From the NCBI RefSeq assembly GCF_905475465.1, contig NC_062258.1, positions 1,488,001 to 1,552,000 of the forward strand: DNA of 64,000 nt, in the 5' to 3' direction. Under the pieces are notes generated by a model that was not told the origin of the DNA, did not search any database, and saw only the letters and a list, made by a program, of their open reading frames with translations. The position numbers and the translations under genes were made by a program. Within the stretch, counting starts at the first letter, position 1, and every line of letters starts with the position of its first letter. This stretch comes from Pieris napi. Its lineage: Eukaryota > Arthropoda > Insecta > Lepidoptera > Pieridae. This document shows, one piece after another, positions 33,425 through 43,495 of this stretch.

Positions 33425-35276
33425 AAAGCCGTCTTCTGTTTTATAATCTAACCCTGGGTTTTTGAAGGTGCTTTAAAAGCATTTGAATTGTGACAAGGGA
33501 TGACGTTATAACAATTGCTTTCTCTCGCTGGCTCCATTTGGATTACGAAAGACAAAAATTACCTTTGTGGCTTTGTTAGGTTCCTACTCCATCATCAACA
33601 AAACATATCGAAAATTTTGTAAAATATATGTAGATTTTTTTTGTAAGAACTACTAATTATAAGAATTACTGACAATTATAGTCTTATTACTTTAAGAGAG
33701 AACTGAAAAAACACAATCTATTAACAACGTTCGCGTGTGTTTACTTCTGACATGAAGAAAAGAAACCATATTTGTAATTGTAATGCCCTTTGAAGAGTCA
33801 AACCCTTTCAGAATGCCAGACCTCTTTATAAGCAATCTTTGGTCACAAAGGCTTTCTTATTCAATGTCATTAGACGTCAATTCAATCAATACAACAAAGG
33901 CTATATTTATCGTCATACATAAAAGATATACCCTATTCCTAGTCATAAAACAGTGCAGCGGTTCTATCGTAATGTATTTTTAATGGCGCCCAGCGGGCAA
34001 TCAATTTCGGCTCGGAAACTATACATTCTATACCCGCTTCCTTCGCTACCATCTCTTTTGTTTCGAATTTAAAAATGCATTGAAAAATGTATTTTGAAAT
34101 GAAATTTCATGCCGTTTGATTGTCTTTGTATAATCTGATTTATTATTCTTTGGAAACTAGACTTTAATAAAGATACATAGAGTATACTATAGCTTACATT
34201 GGTTTTGATGGTTTGCGATTATTGGTTTAGAAATTATAATTGGAAAGCTGGCATTTCTTCAGCCATAAAATCGACTTTGCTTCTAAGTACTTACCTTTAT
34301 GCTATATTTAAATGTATATCTGTTGATCCTTTTGTCTGTTATAGTAACCATAAATTCTTGTGGCACAGTATTTGTAGTTACTAAAGTATGGTATACTATA
34401 TAGTATGGTTATACTCCTCCGAAACGGTGATTTTTATATTTCAAATAATAATAATTTATTTGCTAGAATATGGTACAAACATGTTATGGTGGTACAATTG
34501 AAAGTTCGCATATTGTGCCACACATAATGGCGTACAAATTTGTCTTAATAGGAATTTTACATAGAAGTTACATACATTATGAGGCATATCAATTAGTCAA
34601 TTCTTATATTATTTGTAACGTAATCATTATCAAGTTAATATTAATTATAATGTTTCACGCAAATAATCATTTATAGATTATTTTTTTCCAAAAGTATTAT
34701 TCCATTAAGTCAATTTCAGCCACAGCACACACGCATTACATACCGAATGGGAAAAGGAAAAAAATATATATATCTCTCATTATATCTTTTGTTTATTTTT
34801 TTTTATTTGATTATTGTTATTTTGTGTGTTTATGTGTGTGTGTTTTTGTTTGTAATAAATGATACGTCTATGTCTAAGTCGATTTTTAAAATCTCTAGTA
34901 GGAAGATCTTTAAAATCAACGAAAAAGCTAGGTTGGATTTCCTGAAGGAAACTCGATGATCTACTGGCGACTTTCTTTTCTTTCTTCATCAAATATTAAG
35001 TTCAGGGTTCACTGCCAAATTTAGTGATAGATTTATAAGTTATACTCGTATTATACTCATTGAACCTTAGATCTGAATATTATAAAAATGCTCGTTAACT
35101 AGTAAACTGTTAAAGTAATACTTAAACCTTATTCAACGTTTTCATATTTTTAAGCCGCCTTAATCATTAGATGTATGGCTTATAAAATAAATAAGATTAT
35201 AAAAAAAAATATCTTTAAAAGGCTCACCTCGATTTCTTTAGACAATGTTCTCTTTATGGTTTGGCATAAATAAATC
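33425..35276. other. No recognisable gene
   Basis: AT-rich. Fragments such as 'tatactcctccgaaacggtg' at 34409 echo Helitron 5' ends. Short frames at 33783-33983, 34199-34384, 34470-34676 and 34747-34959 lack motifs. Confidence 0.4.
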
Positions 35277-35418
35277 CAGTCAAAATCTGTTATAACGACA
35301 TCGATGGGACTACTCATATTTGGTCGTTAAAACTGATAGTCATAACAGGGACCTTTGATTTTGGTCAATATAACTGGTATGTTCTTCTACACGATGTCGT
35401 CGTACACGGTTTTGACTG
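35277..35418. mobile_element. Small mariner-like MITE, 142 bp
   Basis: Ends 'cagtcaaaatctgt' and 'acggttttgactg' are inverted. Further in, 'cgacatcgatg' pairs with 'cgatgtcgtcg'. The arms are about 45 bp and imperfect. The right end is followed by TA as expected for Tc1/mariner targets; the left flank is not TA. Confidence 0.6.
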
Positions 35419-35692
35419 TATATCCTAAACTTTTACCTCAACCGCCAACCCCGCTTTTTATTAGTACTGTAATAATCTCCGTCACTAGAAATAGTTTAAA
35501 TGTTAGCAGATCAGTCAGTTATTGAATCAACATTTTGTGGTTACATTGCAATTACAATAACCGCATTTAGATTTGCTACAGCGATACTTAGTTGAATGTA
35601 TTTAATAATATTTATTGATTATTTTCTAAGTTTTGTAAATGTTTGAACTTTTTTGTATTATGTATTACATCTTTAGTATAACCCAACACAAA
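35419..35692. other. No recognisable gene
   Basis: AT-rich spacer. Confidence 0.4.
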
Positions 35693-35815
35693 GGCACAAA
35701 GGCAAACCCAACTATTTAAAATTCCTCGGTCTAATACAAACTATTTAAGTAACTCAGTCATGTATCGTATACCTTCAGATTATAAAAGAAATTATGTACC
35801 AGCAAATAGATATAT
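35693..35815 (+). mobile_element. Fragment of a second LINE-1 copy
   Basis: 'ggcaaacccaactatttaaa', 'attcctcggtctaatacaaa' and 'cgtataccttcagattataa' match 2567-2670 of LINE-1 (its C-terminal RT codons) at high identity, with small changes. Both ends are truncated. Confidence 0.85.
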
Positions 35816-36587
35816 CGCCGGCTCCGGAGAATAAAATGATAAATGCAAAATCACAACTTTACAGGAAAATTAAAAAACCGTTTTAATAACATTATTTCTT
35901 TTGGGTCCTAGGTAGGAACTTGGGAGTTAGCTTAAATGATAGCTAATTTTTAGTGTTATCTCTATACTAAGTTGAAATTTTAAAAGATTCCACTGAACTT
36001 GAGAAATTTAGGAAATAAAAGAATAGAATAAATTTAACAATAACATGTGTTGCTTACATGCACTTATCATTTTTTTCTCATTTAAACTTCATTCATACGA
36101 ATATTGTAATATAGTCCTGTCATGTTATTCTACGATATACGAACTCTCCAGCAATGTCGATAATCTAATATTATCATCTTATTCGCGTTATTATTCACAT
36201 AATGAATTTACGATATGAGTAAATTAGACGTTTTTTCTGGGTATTTAAATTAAACTACTTAATTATAATAAACTGTTATTTATTTTGGGACAAACATTTA
36301 AAGCCAACAAAGATGATGACAAAAATAATACTTTTCAAGAAAACAAAACATAAGCAAACAAACATAACATAAAGTCACTCTCAAATAAATCAGTCTATAA
36401 TTAATCTATCTATCTCCATACTCAAATCTTCATAATTAAGTGGCATCTTCGAGTAAACATTCAACATCACAAAACCTGATTAAATATACAAAAATTCCAA
36501 ATAAAATATAAGCGAAATCTAAGTAATTTCTATCCAAAAGTATATTATAATTAAAAAAAAGTCTTCTTATTAGTTACTCAATATTTA
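35816..36587. other. No recognisable gene
   Basis: AT-rich, includes 'tgggacaaa' at 36287, discussed as a possible transposon end. Confidence 0.35.
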
Positions 36588-38751
36588 AAAAAAATAGTCT
36601 TCATCAGCACAGTTATCGGTTAGTGCTTCTGCCTCATCATTAAATTTAAGAGATTCATAGAAACCATGATAGTAGCTTGGTATGTCATTTGATTTACAAA
36701 GACTTATGAGATCAGAATGTAGGGCTTTACGTATTGGCAGAGTCTCGGTGTATACAATTTTTAATTCAGGACTGTCATTAATATTAGGTGTATTGGAAGC
36801 ATGTCTAGCACTCCGTTTGGATATCAGCTGTTGGCGTTCAATGTTGAGCTTAGAATACTCAGCGTCAAATCATATTTAAACCGCAAGATGGATGGTTCTG
36901 AACTGGTTACATTGATTTCCATTATTTTAGACCACTTTATCTTCTTACCTTTATCATCTTTACCCCAGTGTTTGTCCTCGAGTAATTCTTTAATGTCGTA
37001 AAAGTCACTTTGTAACATTTCTTTAATAATATATTTCTCGCCATTTACTTTGGCATTGGTAATTATTGCGTACATTTGATCTGGACTATACACAACTTGG
37101 TTTTTCAGCTCACGTTCTATAGTAGAATGCATCGAATCGCCCTCACTCTGGCCATTACCAGTCTCAAAAAATCTGTGAGTGATATTAATTTGAAGATATG
37201 GCAGCAAACATGTACATTGTACAGAGCGAATATGAATCTGTTTTTATTCTGCCCTGCGCAACCATCAGAATAAAATGACAAGTTTTTAATGCCTCTCTGT
37301 TTTTCTGTATTAAGAAATTGCCATAAACAACTACCTATTTCTATTGCTCCTCTTTTTGCAATCTGCGCATGCCAAACGTAGGATAATATATAAAAATAGG
37401 ATACTTTCTCTTGTAGTGGAATACTCCAACAGCAGATTGAGGTATATTCAACATTTTTTGCAAATCAAATATAGCTATTGTAGTTTGCAATCGATTGCAA
37501 GATTCTTTTTCTTCTTTCTTTATCTGTCGAACTCTTTCTTTATTTCGCTGATGTTGATCGAACTTTTCTTGCAAGGTTTCTTGAGTAGCGTTATCAGCTT
37601 GGCGGTAAAGAGCGCATTTAGAGCACTGATCCTTTTATGGCTTATAGAAAGAATAATTAAATCTGGTATTGAAAATTGTCTGATACTGCCGTTTTGTAGC
37701 CATCGGAAAATCAAAACTTTCTTGTATGAACCAGGTCTTGTATAGGCGATACATTTTAGATATGTTAAGTAGTTCTGAAAGATATTTTTTGTTCGTTTCT
37801 TTGCGCACATAATGAGCTTCCACTGCTGGGAATAAGTTAATGTGATCGACTATGCTTTCTTCTGTATCAATGCGCATTTTGCGCGGTCTGTTCTGATGTT
37901 GTCCTCGTAGATCTTGTAATCCTTCGCTATTGTTATTTTTTTCCAATGCGGTATGAATTATATGATTTGAAATACACAAAGTGCTTGCAAAAAAGGTCCT
38001 ACATACTTGAACTTTCTCTTTCTGTAAATCAAAATAGTATTTGACGGTTTGGGTGCGATTATTCTTTCGATCTAACTTGATTTTTTTGACCTTCTCAACT
38101 GTCGTGTAACTAACAATAAATTGCCATTGCCGCTCATGATCTCCTAATCTATAATACTGCTGCATAATGTCTTCTCTCTGGCTCAATGTAAATTTTTCTT
38201 CACATTTTTTTGCGCATTTACATCCTCTTGTAATCTTTTTTTTTTTTTTCGTATATTTTTTTAGATCTGCATCCCATATAACTTTCTCCCGAGTTTTTCA
38301 ATTTCTTACTCTTTACATCTTGATGTTCTTGTTCACTCCGAATCCGTTTTCTTGTCAACAATTTCTGCTTATTAGTAGAAAATGATGATGAAACTTCGTC
38401 TACACTTGCGGCAGAAGTTTCAGGCCTTGAGTTTATATCGGGACTTTGGCAGATAGCTGTTATGTTATTATCACCATCATCTAAAGTAGTTGTAGTGACT
38501 GTCAATATAGAATCTGAATTGTTTTCAGGCTGTAGAGTTGTGTCCAAACCAACGAGGTCTGTGAAATCTTCATTTTCGATGGAAGACTGTATAATATCAT
38601 TCTCCAGAATATGTGAAGAAGAAGATCTTTTGTTGAAAATAGGATTCAAACAACGTTTTGTTTTTTTTCTGCTATTAATATCGCGTGGTTTGGCAGAAAC
38701 CGGTGACGCAGTAGTATTTGTGTTTGTTAAAGATGTAGGTGTGCCCGTCAA
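36588..38751 (-). pseudogene. Transposase-like gene (DUF7869-type), copy A, decayed
   Basis: In transcript order: a low-complexity S/T/N-rich N-terminus with a basic stretch (38751-38250); a Cys cluster CKCAKKCEEKFT (about 38200); LSQREDIMQQYYRLGDHERQ; VCRTFFASTLCIS; RGQHQNRPRKMRID; FPAVEAHYVRKETNKKYL; FYKP then, after a stop, KDQCSKC (about 37620); FDLQKMLNIPQSAVGVFHYK; YSDGCAGQNKN (about 37260); THRFFETGNGQSEGDSMHST (about 37160); and a C-terminal LISLCKSNDIPSYYHGFYES (about 36670). This motif set is one I know from large uncharacterised invertebrate protein families annotated with DUF7869. Their core looks like an RNase H-fold transposase, with the SDGCAGQ and EGDSMH motifs as candidate catalytic sites. 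Breaks: frame change at a 13-A run (about 38240), TAA at 37635, and frame changes at about 37340-37190 and about 36820. Superfamily assignment is inference. Confidence 0.7.
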
Positions 38752-38771
38752 CTTAGCAGCTTCATATATGA

Positions 38772-39332
38772 TTGATTTGTTTTTTGTGTAATTCGTTATG
38801 TGAAAACTCTACTTTTGGAGAGAAAAGAGAAAAAGTGAAGAAATTTAATAAAGACTTTTGGCTTTCTTGCAAAACTTTTCTATATGCTCGAAAGCATCAT
38901 CAACATATTATTATCGAGATGTTATATTGCCTGAAAATTGGAATGACGAAGTAATGGGTTATCATTCCTCTTGTTACAAAGAATTTCGAGTGAAATCTAA
39001 ATATTTGTCTTATGAAAGGTAAGTCGATCGAATATTTACTTACTTTATTTTTAAAATAATTCAAACATAATTTATTAAGTTCATATTTTTACGTAATTAT
39101 GTAAAATCGAGCATTAGCATTGTAACATTCTATTGTAGCATTGTATTATTGTTACATTCTTTAAACAATAATTTTTTATAGTATATTATATTTACAATAA
39201 ATTATTATTATTATTATTTTTTATTGTATATTTTATTTTAGAGTCAGATATCACGAGTGAAGAAAGTGAAACAGATAAAGATGATAGCGACGTTAGTAGC
39301 GAAGATTTATCAGATGAATCTGATGAAGATTA
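38772..39332 (+). pseudogene. Small divergent two-exon gene with a Cys/His module and acidic tail
   Basis: It starts 20 bp from the ORF of copy A, on the other strand. Exon 1 encodes MICFLCNSLCENSTFGEKRE, FWLSCKTFLYARKHH and, after a one-base frame slip near 38903, YRDVILPENWNDEVMGYHSS then CYKEF. It ends at a strong donor (gaaag|gtaag, about 39017). After a likely intron (acceptor ttttattttag, about 39240) exon 2 reads ESDITSEESETDKDDSDVSS and ends EDLSDESDED and a stop. The CxxC...SC...H..CY..F pattern is the zinc-binding-like N-terminal module that I associate with the same invertebrate protein group. It may be a second gene of the same element. Confidence 0.5.
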
Positions 39333-40474
39333 ACTTCTTTATATATGAATACACAAATGTTTGTACCTAGATTACTAAAAAATAAAGTTATTTAAATTTT
39401 AAAAAAGATTTTTTCACTGTATCTTATTTTACAAATAGGAAAACGAAAAAATTACAATTCTTGTCGGACTAGTGATACATACCTGTTTTCTTGTAGGACT
39501 TTGTTTCATTTGGGCAGAGAACACACTAATCTATTATATGATATTTTTGTCCTACAGTTACTAATGAGAAAAATGGTCTTGTGGTATTAACAATTTCTGA
39601 GCGTAGGACCGGGATAACGTACCGCGCAATTTGTAGGACAATATCGATACCTCCTAAGTATACTGAGTCAACTGACATTTTAGTAATTTTACAGGAGAGC
39701 CATTTTAAGGCAAATTGTTTATATTTTAATGAAATCAAACTAATTCGGAATAAATTAAATGTTTTTTTAATAAAGATTGAAAGCTCTTTCTTTGGTATAA
39801 CAGGATTTTGCTGAATTTTGTTTATAAATGATATTTTATGTACATGACTCATTATACACGGGCGGGACTCAATAGTAAAATGGTTTAACTACCAGTTATA
39901 TTCATGTACGTTGTACATGAAAATCCATGGCTTACTCGAGAATATTACGAAATATGATAATCATTTTATTAATATCATACTACTTTTGGTTATTTTCGTT
40001 TTTTTTTGTCCCACTTAATAATAAAATGTTTAAATTACATCACTTGACTCATTATACTAGGAAAGTACTTACCTATGTTAGTAGTTAAAACCTCAACGTA
40101 TACTGGACTAATATAATTAATCGAGGCTTTTTAACTCATTTTAGGTATTTCGAATACCTCACGAAATTAATAAAGGTTAGGAAGAAGTAGTCTCATTAAC
40201 AAAACAACACATTTAAAGAATCACGATGTATTTTTCGTTTATACTAAGTAGGACCCTTTTTTGTAGCATGTAGTATCATTAAAGTTTCTTGAAAAGTAAC
40301 AAACATCAATAAAAATAATAGAAACTAAAAATGGTAACTTACGTTAAACAATATTAATAAAAATAATAGATATGAATAATATAAATATCTAAAAATCTAG
40401 GAAATTCTAACGCTCAAAAAATTGCTATAAGGTTAAACAAAATAAATAAAAATATTAAAGGTTGAACGAATCAA
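39333..40474. other. Non-coding interval between the two transposase-like copies
   Basis: AT-rich; several 'gtaggac' / 'gtcctac' words and 'tttgtcccac' at 40010. No ORF with recognisable content. Confidence 0.4.
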
Positions 40475-42210
40475 AAATCAGTCTGAATCACTATCTTCTG
40501 CTCCATTAGAGTTATTTAGATAGATAGATAGATCCATCATTAGTAGTTGTCCAGTTGTTTATAAGTTTTGACTTTGATTTGAAGTCCTTTATTAAATCCT
40601 GAGACACTTCAATAACTGTGTATGTATCTAAAAGCTGTATATCATTGATCAGGCATATAAAGCTTTTTATCTTTGTCTGTCTTTCAATTAAAGCGTGCAT
40701 ACTGTCGCCTTCACCTTGTGAATGACCCACTATTAGAAAGCGATGGCTAAATAGCTATACTACACTTTAAACTACCTAACATATACATTAAGAAATAAAT
40801 CCTATTTCTATTTTGACCTTCACCACCCGTATCTTCTATAAACTTAAAATGATAGCTGGAAATTTCAATTGCACCTCTCTTTGCTGTCTGTTGATACCAT
40901 CAAAAGCAATCACCTTGGCGAGATCCCAGAATTAATATCGTGAAATTATACAAATAATGTTTCCGTTTATAATAAAAAGTACTCACGCTTCCGTGAGGTA
41001 CATACATTAAGACAGTTTTGAAGATCAGATGCTGATGTAAGGATTTCATCATTTTGTAACGCTGATTTTTTATCTTTTGTTTTCATCTTTCTAGATTTCT
41101 CTTTTTTTTAAATGCTCTTCATGCTTTTCTTTATCTGCCTGCAGAACTTGCTTGTTATTTTCATAAATGTGACATTGTTCACAAATATCTTTTTTGGGTT
41201 TATAAAACCTATATATAGATATTGTCTCACGGTAGTCCATAAACCATTCGATTCATGAACAGTTTTGGGAAGGATAAAAAGCCTTCCAGATAATGTTTAC
41301 TTGATTTTTGGCGAGTGTAATGTGACTCTACAGGAGAAAATGCTTCAACGTGATCTATAACACTGTGAACGTTATCGGATGGATTATATGTTCATCCAAA
41401 GACCACGCTGATCTGATTTAATAAATCCATTACCTTTATCGGACTTTTCTAAATCTGTATAAGCAAATCAAAACTAATAGAAAGGGTTCTCAAGAACATA
41501 GTTTTGCAAACTGATATTTTTGTGGTCTTAATAATATTATCTCCTTCACTGCTTTTTGTATCGACAATATTTTTTCTCTTTTTTTCCAGCTTTTACAACA
41601 TATCTTGCCAAAAAACTCATTGTCTTCGGTGGTCCAATAATCGAAAACATTCTGTTAATTTCTCACTGCATTTTTTCCGACAAGTTGAGGGGCAAGAAGT
41701 TTTCATAATTCTCGTAGCATGTACTCTTCCGTTTCTACTGACATATTCCAATCCTCTATTAATCTTATATTTCCTCTCCTTATCCTTAGATTTTTTATGA
41801 AAACTCTTAGCCTTTCTTTATCTTTTTTCGCAATGGAAATGCGCTTTTGGCGTTATTGGACGATGAGTATGTGATGTCATTAATGTCAGAAATTAACAGG
41901 AGATGAGTCAAAAGAATTATACGGCGATGGTACTGGAGTAATATCACAATAATTTTCTATAATGCTATTCTGGATGGGCGAATTACCTGGAGTGTTCTCT
42001 ATGACTGATGGCGATCGATCTCCTTTTTGAGTTCAGTTATCAACATTCGATACCCAAGGCGAAGAGCAAAGAATATAATCTAGGTATAATATGTAAGCAT
42101 TAGAAGGGATATTCTGCGATACTTCCTTGCTATCATTCTAATCAATATCATCAAGTATTGATAGCTCTCCTTCCATAAAATTTGCATCCGGTGGCAATGG
42201 AGACTCTAAA
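40475..42210 (-). pseudogene. Transposase-like gene (DUF7869-type), copy B, heavily decayed
   Basis: Minus-strand fragments in several frames repeat the copy A motif order: HVEAFSPVESHYTRQKSSKH (about 41330), FYKPKKDICEQCHIYENNKQ (about 41190), a K/E-rich helix, GHSQGEGDSMHALIERQT (about 40710), and an acidic end NSNGAEDSDSD (about 40490). A probable acceptor (gttttag) lies at about 42211, so at least one intron existed. It is diverged from copy A and carries many stops, so it is an older relative, not a recent duplicate. Confidence 0.6.
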
Positions 42211-43009
42211 ACAAACAACAATTAAAAACACAAGAATTCATATTTTTATATTTAACGTGCCAATATCAAGTTATAAAATTTATAACACATAAAAAAATAT
42301 ATTATACCACAATTAAAACAAATGTATCAAAAATTTAATTAGTACATTATTATAGCCAGATAATTCAAGTGTCTTCTTTATAAAGTTTGTTCGTTGTAAA
42401 CAGGTGTAAATATAGTTGTATCAGTATACGGCGTACTAAGCAACGTGTAACAATTATCAAACAAAAATGGCAAAATCACACTATATGTAACATAAATAAA
42501 GTATATCAATGTAACTTACCATATTCATCCCTGTTTTGGATTATATCACCGATTCCTGAGATATTGCTAATTGTATCATTAGTATTATTCACCTTATTAT
42601 TGAGAAAATAAAAAAAAATTCGCGCCCTCGCCGTCATTTATCGTATACTGAGCCATAATATACTTGTATCAATGCGTCCCTCCTCACGCCCCGCGAATAC
42701 TGATACAATGTTATTTGGATCAGTATACAATGTTAGTCCAGTCAAAATAGGCATTTGACTTAGCCAAAATTCGCATAGAGCTGAAAATTGGCAGAGACGT
42801 TAAATACATCATTATAAATGAAATGTCAAAAATCCCCTTCGATCCTACTTCTGCAAAAAATTTTATTCAAGGTGAAAAGTATAAAATTAACGTTTTTTCC
42901 ATTTTTCTCGAAAACAGTTAGTATTATCGTGAAAATAGATCAGACAAAAGTTGTAGATCATACAATTCTCTACAAAAATGGTTCAGTCACTTTTTCTCTT
43001 ACGACTCAC

Positions 43010-43011
<2 letters not shown>
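42211..43011 (-). other. 5' region of transposase-like copy B: intron, first exon and upstream DNA
   Basis: A donor-like 'atg|gtaagtt' on the minus strand at about 42519, and open sequence up to about 42600, suggest a short first exon. Upstream lies an imperfect inverted repeat (42643-42728) and about 280 bp of AT-rich DNA up to the LINE-2 tail. The frame at 42387-42611 on the other strand is a shadow. Confidence 0.4.
42643..42728. repeat. Imperfect inverted repeat, gtatactga arms
   Basis: Arms of about 35 bp: 'gtatactgagcca', 'tgtatcaatgcg' versus reverse-complemented 'gtatactgatcca', 'tgtatcagtattcgc', around a GC-rich centre 'tccctcctcacgcccc'. A third related word 'ttgtatcagtatac' lies at 42417. 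It could be a transposon end or a promoter/binding array. It is duplicated at 48355-48440. Confidence 0.6.

Positions 43012-43049
<38 letters not shown>
43012..43049. repeat. (AAT)n tail of LINE-2, copy A
   Basis: Twelve or so AAT units mark the 3' terminus of the minus-strand LINE. CR1-like LINEs end in short microsatellites, not poly(A). Confidence 0.85.
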
Positions 43050-43495
43050 CTTTATTGACATATTTGTAATTACAGAAATCCTATGAAGACTCTGACACCT
43101 AAACTAGGCTTTAGTGCCTGTATCTCAGGAGTCAGTGGCTTCTCCCAATATAATTCGTAACAAGTGTCAAGAGAGCTTATTCAAAATTTTACAAGACAAT
43201 ACTTTTTATAGACATTTGTAAATTCCAGATATTACATCTAATTATCTTCTTACACATAATATACTTAAACAAAAATAACATATATTAAAAAAAATGTTTC
43301 AGTATAAATTACAATGAATATAATAGGTAATAAAATAGGTACATACACATAAAATACTAAAATACATAAATATACATAATACATAAATATACATAATTAT
43401 ACATTTTACATATGGGTATATGTAACACTAGTATAAATATATAAATTATACACACAATTAATGAATCAAAATAACTAAAATATTATTGTAGCATG

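Noticed and set aside
34747..34992. Overlapping frames on both strands with a hydrophobic stretch.
   Set aside because: The hydrophobic part is T-rich low complexity and there is no supporting signal.
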